A stretch of DNA of 64,000 nt from the IMG/VR virus record IMGVR_UViG_3300009183_000069, positions 16,607-80,606 of that record; one strand, 5' to 3'. Origin of the DNA: a virus. Below, one piece after another: positions 37,801 to 43,601 of this stretch. The stretch's first letter is position 1. The number at the start of each line of letters is the position of its first letter. Position numbers and translations under genes: made by a program. The notes under the pieces were generated by a model, which saw nothing but the letters and a program-made list of their open reading frames with translations, had not been told where the DNA came from and did no database searches.

Positions 37801-38617
37801 TGTTAACGTTGCAGTCGGAGGTATACCACTAGCTTGGTGGCTCAGTACTGCATTACCTTCTGCGTACCTTGGAGGAGTTCCGAGAAATGAAGATAATTTC
37901 CCGTATGTTAATAATAGACTCTTTGAAAGACTACAATTTGCAGTCAGCAAAGCCAACGAGCTTGGATTTGAATTCACACACGTTTTATATGGCGCAGGCG
38001 AATCAGATTCAATCGCTCCTAATATTACACCGTCGGATGTTTATCAAAGCAGATTTGCACAACTTAGAAATGAACTTAGAACATTGGGTGTAACTGCTCC
38101 TATATTCATCAGCAAAACATCTTATTTTGTAAATCCTCCATATACCACTGACATTATAACTAATGCACAGCAAGCCATAGTTAATAATTATTCAGATGTA
38201 TATCTTGGACCAAATACGGATCTGTATGGAGATAGTTATCGTTGGGATCATTTACATTTTAAAACATCAGGATTAAGTGCAATTGGCAGTACATGGGGTA
38301 ATACAATCGTTGATACCTTAACATCATTTGATCCTGTTGCTCCTGAGTTCTCTATAAACACATCTACTAATGAATTGTTGTTAAATATTTCAGACTATAA
38401 TGGAATACCCACAAATATTACCATCATACAGAAAAAAGGACAAATTTGGACAGGAACAGAATCGTTATTAACCAGTAACGTAATACAAGCTGAATTCTTA
38501 CAAGATAGAAAATCTCTATTACCGGATATATATTATTATGGTGGAGAGTCAGTGCTTAAAGATAATGATAATGTAATCATCACTGACGACAACGACCAAC
38601 CCTTAGAAGGATATTAA
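22844..38617 (+). CDS. Giant baseplate wedge/fibre protein (gp7-like N terminus, propeller, SGNH esterase)
   Basis: One ORF of 5257 residues, from the ATG 1 nt after gp6 (a GTG 12 nt earlier is less likely). The N terminus, LLPEYLQSVKNSKFLSGTID..., and DTDRPDIHPWEMLG with KPTWWD match the giant wedge proteins that take the gp7 place in environmental T4-like phages. Residues about 1985-2982 hold FG-GAP-like units (FGHS...GAP, FGKS...IG), with helical repeats set in at about 2172-2310 and 2427-2853. Near 3725-3783 are two GY..TPTITISGGG units. Near the C terminus GQSN (Ser4905), GES (about 5052) and DHLHF (D5135, H5138) mark an SGNH/SASA esterase. It probably links baseplate to fibres and deacetylates a surface glycan. 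No frameshift is seen. Confidence 0.8.
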   Translation: MADNKKSVNLLPEYLQSVKNSKFLSGTIDPLIQTPQIERIDGFVGSKISPNYNIKTDYYINEDSSLRTNYSLEPALILKDQSSKITDAIAFDDLINEIKIQGGNTDNLDLLFRSKFYSYDPYIDWDKLVNYTHYHWLPNGPDSILVDDLKANIESTSTYTILNNYSLSNGMKLKLSSDNKEYYVEGVGTSIKLIEVTLLNVDELVDTIYNEKFDSDAFDNYPFDGDKKLPLTAEYTTINRASIDSNPWSRYNRWFHLEIIRITAEINKSDFLLSLDSRAKRPIIEFKPDIQLYNFGNIGIGKIDLIDDNTLDAFGSVDGTLGYYVDGILLAQGNTVIFNADVNDDVRGKIYIVDFDFSTNPPTLQLVESINPVELNSIVINSGNTYLGTSWYYNANSHTWIYAQQHTKINQAPLFDLYNHAHQSYGNTSTYYNSNFVGCKIFGYDIGTGTADSVLGFPLKYQNSVGVGSYLFKNYFMTDSIIVTNSPNVISSTISTGITYFKVSDNYVNVWQPSVEYHTPIIEIQEIVNATNTTTIQSVKEFTNVSILVNSKLTTATISGLNLTFNNTLNVNDVVSLSITSNNIPNSNGFYEAPIGLTHNPLNGPISDMTLSELSDHLATMINRIPEFSGDFPGINNLRDLSGYSKYGTRLIVNSNPIAFAKMFLGKKEHNLVDAIRYAGDQYNQFKMYLLKSITNIDYQLSPADALDKVLININNNKDARAPYYRSDMLGYGSNKIVKSYIVSNINIDTYPIGVDFNLSTLSFKSVLVYIGNEQLIYGKDYDITMDEIVFHQSLNINDVINIHYYPDTQGSFIPPTPSKLGLYPTYAPIMYSDDSYRIDSSILVIRGHDGSIMPAYNDYRDAIILEYEKRVFNNIKVEYDAKVFDVNAALPGIFRNDRYSLIDVSLEIPSILRNDAATKLLTKDFIKWTGIYNIDASTNNVFDEGDPFTWNYKNSYNTLTNTMLSGYWRSIYKDFFDTDRPDIHPWEMLGHASKPTWWDDNYNWINPTKRAALINAVELGIVNPTTTEPLIDNNYARPGFDSIVPVDTSGMLLPPSEFLASENSYNDKIADWKFGDQGPAETAWRKSSYWPFALNAAAALLDPCGYSSSMFDTSRTSLNSNTSQLTYLEDDLYLNPNKMVLEGQSNAQTAGYGVYVVEVGLQKDLHYLDKLQDDLTYINFNLFHKLGGFVSKDKLQIVIDSIDPISQAPGAILPPEDYTLLLNTSNPIKSSSISGVIIQKSNGNFVIKGYDKVNPYFEILSPIKTLAGVTLTVGGKSEVFTEWTGVSGSSGLGAIDTTAPGNSVTTHYYKQGQIVSYNGKYYRVKIGHTTQSTFDPALFYQLPSLPMVGGSSVVRSSKFENQVTKIPYGTNFSTIQEVYDMLLGYGAYLEKQGFIFDEYNSDLGEIVDWNFTGKEFLYWTTQNWADGNLITLSPFSDYLKYSFTDSVVDNISTGKYEYSLLKADGKSFPINKFTLSREDGVCTVKTIDTLDGIFFATLNSVQKEHGMVIKNKTIFNDTIYDIETGYKQRRIKLSGFRTLGWNGDLSSPGFIYDNVDITDWIANGKYLPGNVVRYNGSYYEADAKIINDSKFDFTKWIKLNKKPESNLLTNFDYKINQFEDFYSLDIDNFDATQQQLAQHLIGYTPRTFLNNIFTNNISQYKFYQGFIKEKGTKNAIDKISKVGKFARQGDITFNEEWAFRLGSYGSFGTYNELEFTLDEGSSSENPFVIKFADSKDTNPLINYILPSNLLISPDTYIPSSTFTIYPSTFSDSNIKLPTAGYVRSDDVTATAYNKNSLLDIANNSLIQEGNTFWLGFLDNGDWNVYRYTEMTARIAGVFVSSPAVSITFTTDINHNLSVGDIVSIVNFNNQVNGIHIITDISRLDQFTVSSDLTTIINSDLLTNGLLFKFEKARYNNFAELSDNAVLSTLKNGEKIWVDNGSNGKWQVYEKIQNYTTGFVEAATTSVTAQRLGESIFTLENSSILLMSAPGKFTNAPIYGNVGVYLKNNNQLIKQFDYTLNNHSKIYCQTDSENDFGLSLSIDVNKGLLFAGAPAASNIVIPSANTNTTGIAIFSDGSGITKTFAQEGIVKISSTNKNFIQETTEKVLVHPYATTSTTAAYSRFGHSIYNSQPSSNTSTLLLVGAPGSINSDNTYTGRVYAYNVLREQYYNATKAQVIYALAASSLAPLFYGEVTITNWMVAGIDQLEQFYYEYRLVNPVDAAAWDADRAADNVGIKNTRIEVIAAYQNNILAELYPSEDNIRYWMINGIGPDSRIFNESVIAYRSTHPTDADRIDSERVAAENSNIPATKISGHPSGITLKSVVSLNAGSQFGHSISGDSNGSIIAVGAPYYINTISNTTGVIQLYDKNLHWFQSIPSPFIGHEAFGENVVISSDGTYLVASSPEIRGTTNGTKGRVAIYRLSGTGIRIQASRASVILAYASNLLAPLYPSELDIHIWTVVGLDSFDSTIDSNRAASPAAAAAIDKERAADSLGMLASRADVIIAYQTNVEAPLYPTEAEIRYWMATGLGTGTNGFAAEITYNNSTNPSAYAANLAQRITLATPSPYLSTRFEVINAYASNLRAEVNPSNGDILSWMTSGLGTNNITFNTDVESRRTSNPSLATSIDAARAADAVGTSGAPIRSSRAAVIAAYQGNLDANPYPTEQEIRYWMSVGLGYLVATNNPLGAFNAAVTRDNALYPDIYLSWLQARAADYPKASRGQVILAYASNLLTELYPNETAINYWMVQGLTNFDSSNNTNRANDPALAAAIDMARAADAINIKSSRAAVISAYQTNVDAPFYPTEKQIRRWMIAGLDSSSFTIFNETITANNLSNPTNAAIYRNQRLEALPSVDFTYDLYQVIDNPLKNNDLKFGKSIAISDNSNKLAIGAVGVNGPIPLKFDINFKDGETTFDQGTTNFSSFAEDSGTVFLYYNIDGSFVQSENITDPSPIAGDKFGYSVAVTNNNTFVGAPSISGVSKFYQFNKADTSINGLKLLREQPDLVDVSTIDRVALIDSFKEEVIEYLDVIDPLKGKIAGIAEQELKYKSSFDPAVYSIGNLTAVVDSNTSWIDDHVGELWWDISTAKYQCYEQGDEIFRKNNWGKLFPGATIDVYEWVKSDLLPSEWASQADTNDGLTKGISGQPKYPDNSILSVKQLFNNVTRSFENVYFFWVKNKVNVPEANNNRRISSYQVASIIADPIANGLKFVEILSKDSVAFANVQSMLISDRINANIAINSNKSEIPRHTEWELIAEGNENNMPPPLLEKKLIDSLLGHDQLGNNVPAINTTYRNRYGIGIRPQQTLFKDRIEALRNQIAFANSVLIKEQLTGNYNFNNLNSYDTISDAFYREYDIVVDSLSTIDTLLFEQATIKCFVNNGKIISVEIIKPGFGYLLAPLVTINSTAGEEAELLTEINSNGEIINVTISNAGYGYVNAPTLIVRPHTAIIRSDSNYNGRWTKHIFDYIYKKWNRVGNQKYDTRLYWQYTDWIKDSYSKFKDYRYSIDATYEIDTLSNVSVGDYVRIKNIGDGRYAIIEKLADTEIGDFSKSYNFVYIEKGTIQIKDSIWNFSNINVSYDSSTLEDTLYDQVPDLELYHILLALKDDIFIGNLKVNWNLFFFKAVKYALTEQKILDWAFKTSFIDVYNSIGNLDQRPVYKLDNEKYFENYIEEVKPYHTNIRRFTSKYSSVEETSTLSFTDFDVPSASWTAAHSYCVGNIIVADPGTLYTQKPTITISGGGANVTPATAEAYIRSGVVYQILVTDPGAGYTETPTITISGGGPYVTSTASVSVSLLNLTTRKNIIGLKFDRVSAVSEIGNVDVTEEFICSGKDTKFVLSVLADRNKLNIIPSLDGQLVLSTDYTIEYYSEENNGYTKHYSRFVFLNYVPKETQVFKITYKKNINLYTAVDRIENLYTATDSISSLMNGVVYPGNVIQGLPFDYSPAWDTVSGLGKYDPINSGWSDSVGYYASAKIVSSVAAGDTTIYLNTTTDIVVGQIISLLNSPTSNLRKDTVVNSVNSLNNSITISQTYYAIKSVRATSTNINSDIVVITVVPFNGAIVVGDLISLDGIEKTEFNGIYYISSITDKNKFIVKSNSVLSTTATVLTYGEASITISSMLGSIDTDSVLLDHISETFIPDDNNHIEVDIMLQYDDITKIEIFKDGETLPMLTGIPIVGPYPTSEYYHITKNVITGGAIVNFYQMTSNSYDLDFYSYTNPKLEFWKTDVLSARLDSVLPGGSVNWGNFAGGLGVRYGTVLPEEGTNSIIIDGDSFLNERSGYAPDECVAGHVLDSLGINVYTKAENSYPTVITGSFPVKKGTLTAYELSVPETEYAGIMVNFNGKIFDRVDNATQFTNSHQYYMIGNTIHLPLQSVSGTAGYTMVSIGGNYSLLDSNIEGVSGVTSATVISLLSSINDVVMAYVLVDGHEISQDTPESGDTKYYKLTAYSNKNNRASVQVYGIDTNSHTIEAWFFQSKYTKFNRLHEESQDGSASQSMFTLSFVPGNIEPVSAQVIVEIDDGSSGRRRLSPPWVSYYQIKDAQLTFAIDSKNLSRTYTAGQVMVYANGIELRPGFDYTFNDIDSTVTIISGLLSIGDVIAVVGLIDYDYIVVGNILQLTNPPVSTFNLKIISFTDHDKMLIRTERFNGTIARRYTLSFSVLSDNYVWVYVDGISLTARTEFEILDDMKTIQISDLIDVSPSSKITITTVNPQSYNNQIIGFRMFNDIFDRHHYKRLSKFHSTTLLRALRHTDNEIYLTDGNGIIPPNPLTNNPGIVIIDGERIEFAEKDGNTLRGLRRSSLGTGPATYSAVGTQVIDQSSQQTIPYLDTILVQSTSTTSTTYIISTVTTTATGAGIVLDPNIDAVNQVTVYYGGRQLRKTSLVVHDKFYDKPVYNPDPRTAYILIFGQSNIANYGEHTDSYTPNDKVKRLDINGNWELAVSPGGPNRLATGYNWSTGSSVDIPGGPSGGNMDGRIGDTLLQSGKYDKVYIVNVAVGGIPLAWWLSTALPSAYLGGVPRNEDNFPYVNNRLFERLQFAVSKANELGFEFTHVLYGAGESDSIAPNITPSDVYQSRFAQLRNELRTLGVTAPIFISKTSYFVNPPYTTDIITNAQQAIVNNYSDVYLGPNTDLYGDSYRWDHLHFKTSGLSAIGSTWGNTIVDTLTSFDPVAPEFSINTSTNELLLNISDYNGIPTNITIIQKKGQIWTGTESLLTSNVIQAEFLQDRKSLLPDIYYYGGESVLKDNDNVIITDDNDQPLEGY
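29357..31402 (+). repeat. Eight degenerate 70-residue helical repeats within the giant protein
   Basis: Units start near 29357, 29560, 30133, 30342, 30558, 30781, 31003 and 31201. Each has the pattern [RK].xVI.AY..N..A.LYP.E..I.YWM..GL followed by a polar stretch with NP.. and a D..RAAD. helix. Spacing inside each block is about 205-220 nt. Two units sit in one loop of the FG-GAP-like region and six in the next. The DNA is diverged, so the repeats are old rather than a recent slippage product. Confidence 0.75.
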
Positions 38618-38618
38618 A

Positions 38619-41156
38619 ATGACAAAAATAACTCAAGCACCATTTATTACACCAGGAGAAAATACCAGTATTGTGGTAACAGATTCCTTGGCAGTATCAA
38701 GGGTGCGATATAGCGATCTCTTAACTCAATTATCTAGTGATGTTCAGGGAGTTCAAGGTGCTCAGGGTAGTTCTACTGGTAGTCAAGGTACACAGGGTAT
38801 ACAAGGTATCCGTGGATTTCATGGTACTCAAGGAACCAATGGGAGAGCAGGTAGTCAAGGTATACAAGGTATATCTGGATCTGCAGTTGCACAAGGCGCT
38901 CAGGGCGCTACTGGACTACAAGGTATACAAGGTATTAGAGGAACAACTAGCGTTTCTGCTATAACAACAGATGTATTACCAACTACAACTAATACATATG
39001 ATATAGGATCACAAGCTGCTATCTGGAAAAATATATATGCCGCAAGTATTAAAAATGCATCAGGCGTGTCTTTAATTGGTGAAAGAGAAATAAGTGTAAG
39101 AGACTATGGTGCAACAGGTAATGGTATAGATGACGATACAGTGGCCATACAAAATGCTATCAATGCTTGTAGTTCAGCAGGCGGCGGTATAGTTCGCATT
39201 CCGTCAGACTTTAGATGTTTGGTCAATAGTGCAGACATTACTATACCATCAAGAGTGGCATTAGTTGGTACAAATATAATGCCGAGCATTGTATCAGTTG
39301 CAGGCGGCGCCGATTATAATATTAGCGGTTACAAAAGTACAATAATTTTAAATCCAACATATAAAATTAATATATGCAATACAGTCAGAGCGCATTCTGG
39401 ATCTGTTAAGGGTTTATATATATTGAAAAAAGGACTTGTTAATTTAGCCGGATTAAGTACAGGTGCTGCTAACACTCAGGTATCTAATTTTTCAGGTACT
39501 GCTATTAACATAGGGCTTTCAGGATACAACACTTCTGATTGTTATGTAGGGCATTGCCATATAACAGGATTTGCTCAAGCAATAAGAGCCACAAACTCTG
39601 ATAGAATTACCATAGAAAATATCACCGGTGATTGTACAAATGGATTATGGATCACAGATAGTTATGATATTGCTCGTATAAGAAATTGTCATTTCTGGCC
39701 ATTCTTATCTTATGGATATACTGCTACAACTCCATGGAGAGATGGAACCTCATATAAATTTGACGGTACAAATGATTGGACAGTAGTAGATAATTGTTTT
39801 TCTTTTGGATATAAATTTGGATTTAATATTGGAGTTGGATCAAACCATGTAACACTTACTAACTGTGGTGTAGATGGAGACCCTGCATCTACCGCCGATG
39901 CAGGTCGTGTAGACTCCGTAGCATTTTGGATAACAGGTGCTTGTTGTAGTCTTATTAATTGTAATGCAACAACACATCAATGTAATTTCTTAATTGATTC
40001 TGGAAATTATGATACACGATTAACAGGTTGTACTGCCTGGGGCGCCAATGTATCTTTTTATCATGTTTATATAAATTCAGGAATAGCAAACATAACGGAA
40101 TGCTCATTTAATGATGCAGTAATAAATTGGGCAATTGCAATAGGTGCAGCTACCGTAGGATTTAACATCGACAATAATGTATTCAATGGTACTACTAAAG
40201 GTATACAATTTGAAAATCTTAATCTAACAACACATAAAGGAAATATAGGATCTAATAATCGTTATATTGATACTACCGTTGGTATTAATAATACAAATTT
40301 AGGTGTAGGGCCACAAACTAGCTACTTTACTAGAAGATTTATTCTTGGATCAGATCCAGCAGGTGCTGCTACTTCTAATATTGCTCATATTGATGTAGCA
40401 GGCCGAGGCGTACCAAGTGTACCGGTATCATTAAAAGGGTTGGATATTATAACTAGATCCGATGCGTATGGATATAATGGAGTAGATTGGCAGATGGCTG
40501 CGTCTACAAGAGTACAAGTAGATTATAGTCCTGGTGGAGCATCTCTTCCTGGAAATTACGTTCCTACTGCTTTTATTATTTCAACTACTGGAATTGGTGA
40601 TACTACTGTAATAGATAGAGTATATGTAAACAGTGAAGGAAAAGTATTACCATCAACTGATAACTCATATGATTTAGGTAGTTCAACTTTAAGATGGAAA
40701 TCAGTATATGCTGCAAATGGAACCATTAATACATCAGATCGAAGATTAAAAACTGAAATTGCTACGTCAACTTTGGGATTAGATTTTATCAATGATCTTC
40801 GACCTGTATCATATAAATGGATTAATGGAGGAACAAAAGTTGTTCGACAAGTTTACTTAGATGAAAACGGAAATGAATTACCAGACAATCAAGTAACTCC
40901 CGAATCTAAAGCAAGACCTAGTAGAATTATTACCGAAGATGTGTCTGGAAACAGAACGCATTGGGGATTAATTGCACAAGAAGTTAAAGAAACACTAGAT
41001 AAAACTGGTGTTGATTTCGGCGGCTGGATATTATCTGACATGAATAATGTTAATAGCACCCAGCATATAAATTATTCAGAATTTATAGCACCACTTATTA
41101 AAGCAGTACAAGAATTATCTGCCGAATTAGAAGCAGTTAAATCAAAATTGCAATAA
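38619..41156 (+). CDS. Tail fibre/tailspike with collagen-like stalk, beta-helix and S74 chaperone
   Basis: The product is 845 aa. After a short attachment domain there is a collagen-like stalk (residues about 42-111, G-x-Q repeats). Next is a pectate-lyase-3 start (VRDYGATGNGIDDDTVAIQNAI, about 160-182) and a right-handed beta-helix that usually binds or cuts polysaccharide. The C terminus is a peptidase S74 intramolecular chaperone: TSDRRLK (Ser706, Lys711), then LGLDFINDLRPVSYKW and a coiled coil at the end. S74 domains trimerise the fibre and then cut themselves off. It starts 1 nt after the giant gene and is probably a host-range determinant. Confidence 0.88.
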   Translation: MTKITQAPFITPGENTSIVVTDSLAVSRVRYSDLLTQLSSDVQGVQGAQGSSTGSQGTQGIQGIRGFHGTQGTNGRAGSQGIQGISGSAVAQGAQGATGLQGIQGIRGTTSVSAITTDVLPTTTNTYDIGSQAAIWKNIYAASIKNASGVSLIGEREISVRDYGATGNGIDDDTVAIQNAINACSSAGGGIVRIPSDFRCLVNSADITIPSRVALVGTNIMPSIVSVAGGADYNISGYKSTIILNPTYKINICNTVRAHSGSVKGLYILKKGLVNLAGLSTGAANTQVSNFSGTAINIGLSGYNTSDCYVGHCHITGFAQAIRATNSDRITIENITGDCTNGLWITDSYDIARIRNCHFWPFLSYGYTATTPWRDGTSYKFDGTNDWTVVDNCFSFGYKFGFNIGVGSNHVTLTNCGVDGDPASTADAGRVDSVAFWITGACCSLINCNATTHQCNFLIDSGNYDTRLTGCTAWGANVSFYHVYINSGIANITECSFNDAVINWAIAIGAATVGFNIDNNVFNGTTKGIQFENLNLTTHKGNIGSNNRYIDTTVGINNTNLGVGPQTSYFTRRFILGSDPAGAATSNIAHIDVAGRGVPSVPVSLKGLDIITRSDAYGYNGVDWQMAASTRVQVDYSPGGASLPGNYVPTAFIISTTGIGDTTVIDRVYVNSEGKVLPSTDNSYDLGSSTLRWKSVYAANGTINTSDRRLKTEIATSTLGLDFINDLRPVSYKWINGGTKVVRQVYLDENGNELPDNQVTPESKARPSRIITEDVSGNRTHWGLIAQEVKETLDKTGVDFGGWILSDMNNVNSTQHINYSEFIAPLIKAVQELSAELEAVKSKLQ
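38742..38950 (+). repeat. Collagen-like Gly-x-y coding repeat
   Basis: Tandem GGT-x-CAA-type codons give GxQGxQG-like text over about 70 residues. The DNA repeat is explained by the protein: a triple-helical fibre stalk. Such tracts change length easily by slippage or recombination. Confidence 0.85.
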
Positions 41157-41165
41157 CAATATGGA

Positions 41166-41173
41166 TATAAATA
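41166..41173 (+). promoter_or_regulatory. T4-type late promoter box
   Basis: An exact TATAAATA, 22 nt before the ATG at 41195, in the short gap after the S74 fibre gene. It would start a separate late transcript for the fibre genes that follow. Confidence 0.5.
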
Positions 41174-41194
41174 CACTATCAACTTATATATATT

Positions 41195-41839
41195 ATGACA
41201 AGTCCAACCAATAACCAACCCACTGCTACACAGTCAAAGCCCAATGAATCGGGCGCTGTTAGCGTCCAAGGTCATATAAAAATCTTTGATCCTGTTACCA
41301 AAGAAGTTTTCATAGACAAAAGAAATGCTATTCATTATGAAAACTTTTCTATTGCTTTAGCACAAAGTATTTCAAACAACGAAGGCCCAATTGGAGAAAT
41401 GGTGTTTGGCAATGGTGGATCACGTATTGATCCAACTGGAATTATTACATATTTAACGCCGAATACAGTAGGCAGTAATGCTGCATTGTATAATCAAACT
41501 TATTATAAAACAGTTGATGCTAAACGACCGTATTCTTTAGATCCAGCAAGGAATTTTATGGAATCTAGACATATTGTAGGAACAGTATATTCAGATGTTC
41601 TAGTAAGTTGTTTATTAGATTTTGGCGAGCCATCTGATCAACTAGCGTTTGATAATAGTACCAACCAAGATGGTACTTATGTATTTGATGAGTTAGGTTT
41701 AAAATCATATTCAGCTGCAGGTCCAGATGAAGGTATGCTATTAACTCATGTAATATTCCACCCTGTACAAAAATCGTTGAACAGGATGATTCAAATAGAT
41801 TATACCATAAGAATACAAAGTCTTAGTAGTGGAATTTAA
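41195..41839 (+). CDS. Virion structural protein of the fibre block
   Basis: The product is 214 aa. The N terminus is a polar Thr/Pro/Asn linker. The folded part reads VQGHIKIFDPVTKEVFIDKRNAIHYENFSIALAQ, a pattern that I recognise from small structural proteins next to fibre genes in cyanophage- and pelagiphage-type T4 relatives. The C-terminal end is LTHVIFHP..., then IQIDYTIRIQ. It could be a fibre connector or a gp8-type wedge part; the length is well below T4 gp8 (334 aa). No domain name can be given with confidence. It is 2 nt before the next gene. Confidence 0.55.
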   Translation: MTSPTNNQPTATQSKPNESGAVSVQGHIKIFDPVTKEVFIDKRNAIHYENFSIALAQSISNNEGPIGEMVFGNGGSRIDPTGIITYLTPNTVGSNAALYNQTYYKTVDAKRPYSLDPARNFMESRHIVGTVYSDVLVSCLLDFGEPSDQLAFDNSTNQDGTYVFDELGLKSYSAAGPDEGMLLTHVIFHPVQKSLNRMIQIDYTIRIQSLSSGI

Positions 41840-41841
41840 TC

Positions 41842-43596
41842 ATGTCATATACATTACATTTTTCAGATCCAAATGCTATAGCAACAATTACGGTACCATC
41901 AAGATCGGTAACTTCTCCTGGAATTAATGATTATGATACAAGTTTACAGCTAATTGGATCCGGATATCCAAATTACGGTCTTCCTACAGCACAAAACTTT
42001 TTAAAGTTATTAGAAAACTTTGCAGGTCCTTCGCAGCCCACAAATGCTATCAAAGGGCAATTGTGGTATGATACCACAGTTCCTAGCAAACCAGTTTTAA
42101 GAGTTAATAACGGAACAAACACCAGCGGTCGTTGGCCTAGTGCTAATGGCATATATCAACAAACAACTGATCCAACTGTACGTTATACAGAAATCACCGA
42201 TGGTGATATTTGGGTTGATACATCCAACAACAAATTAAAAATTAGATTTGAAAATAATTGGACCATAGTTGGACCAGAAACACCAACTGGACAAAACAAG
42301 TCTGGAACAGAAACCACCACACTTGAAAGTACTACAGGTGATTTATATCCTGTAATACTTCAGTGGGCCAATGGAAAAGTTGTTGAAATAATTTCTCTCA
42401 ATGCATTTGTTCCAAGAACAGTAATAGACGGATTTCCAACAATAAAAGTTGGTACTAATCTCAACGCAACGGTTGTTGCAAAATACAACGGTGTGGCAGA
42501 AAAAGCATCTTCTTTAGAAGTATCAACTGGTGTATCCATTGGAGCAAGCGATTTATTAAAAAATCGTACCACTACCAGACAAGTACATACAGGAACGTTT
42601 TATGTAGAATCAAGCATTGGTTTATATGTCAGACCTTCTGCTACTGCTGCACCTGTTAGAATCTACAGCGACTTGACCAATAATGGTTATGTTAACTATT
42701 ATGGAACTACTTTACAAATAGGAACACAAGATACTTCTTATTTAAAATTTAATTCTGGCTATGCTAGTGTTGGTATAAACAAAACTCCTTCATCAGGATC
42801 AGCAACTTTGGATGTTGCTGGTGGTGCTCAATTTACAGAACCATTAGCAATAACATCTACTGCTACCGTGGCATTATTGGTTAATGGAGGAGCATTAGTT
42901 GGTGGAAAATTATTATCTAGCTCATTGTTAGTAACTGGCCCAACTACTTCTACTGGAAAATTATCGTTAGGCGGATCAGGTAGCGGTATTATAGTTGAAC
43001 CAGCAATTTCTGATGTTTACGATATTGGGTCTCCAACTAAGAAATTTAGATCAATTTATATATCAGATGTATTTGGAGTAGATAATTTTAGAGGTAGTGT
43101 AACTGGATCTGCTGGTTCACTAACAGTGCCTCGATCATTATTAGTTAGAGGGCAAGTAACTGCGACTAGTGTTACATTTAATGGAACTTCGGATGTTACA
43201 TTCAATACAACATTAACAAGAACAGCTATCGCTAATCAAACTACTGCTACCAGTACAACTGCTACTCAAACATTGTTAGTTCTAAATACAGCTACAACAA
43301 CAACTAATTTACAACAAATTTCTAAAGCAGCGTTTTTATCAGATGTATATCTTGCATTATTTCAACCAGGGATGATAACAGCGTATGGTAGCGTAACGTC
43401 TGCTCCAACTGGATGGTTGTTATGTAATGGAGCAACAACATCAACATCCTTGTATACTTCTTTATATTCAGTTATTGGAACTACATACGGTGTTAGTGGT
43501 CCTGGAACATTTAAAACTCCTAATATGTCTACGTCTACGTATGTTTCAACAGGGACAAATACAGGAACGTACCTAACATATATTATAAAGACATAA
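41842..43596 (+). CDS. Tail fibre protein 1 (ENFA/GQLWYD module, collar domain)
   Basis: The product is 584 aa. The N-terminal 100 residues include LPTAQNFLKLLENFAGPSQP and KGQLWYDTTV, a module shared with the next two genes that likely anchors the fibre. The middle is beta-rich and Thr/Ser/Gly-rich. A DIGSPTKKFRSIYISDVFG repeat as found in fibre shafts precedes the end. The C terminus is a phage tail collar type domain (PGMITAYGSVTSAPTGWLLCNG...GVSGPGTFKTPNMS). Tail fibre function and host recognition are inferred from these domains. Confidence 0.75.
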   Translation: MSYTLHFSDPNAIATITVPSRSVTSPGINDYDTSLQLIGSGYPNYGLPTAQNFLKLLENFAGPSQPTNAIKGQLWYDTTVPSKPVLRVNNGTNTSGRWPSANGIYQQTTDPTVRYTEITDGDIWVDTSNNKLKIRFENNWTIVGPETPTGQNKSGTETTTLESTTGDLYPVILQWANGKVVEIISLNAFVPRTVIDGFPTIKVGTNLNATVVAKYNGVAEKASSLEVSTGVSIGASDLLKNRTTTRQVHTGTFYVESSIGLYVRPSATAAPVRIYSDLTNNGYVNYYGTTLQIGTQDTSYLKFNSGYASVGINKTPSSGSATLDVAGGAQFTEPLAITSTATVALLVNGGALVGGKLLSSSLLVTGPTTSTGKLSLGGSGSGIIVEPAISDVYDIGSPTKKFRSIYISDVFGVDNFRGSVTGSAGSLTVPRSLLVRGQVTATSVTFNGTSDVTFNTTLTRTAIANQTTATSTTATQTLLVLNTATTTTNLQQISKAAFLSDVYLALFQPGMITAYGSVTSAPTGWLLCNGATTSTSLYTSLYSVIGTTYGVSGPGTFKTPNMSTSTYVSTGTNTGTYLTYIIKT

Positions 43597-43601
43597 ACAG
43601 T

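Noticed and set aside
38742-38950. Possible CRISPR or satellite repeat
   Set aside because: The short tandem repeats are codons of a collagen-like Gly-x-y tract; there are no spacers of even length.
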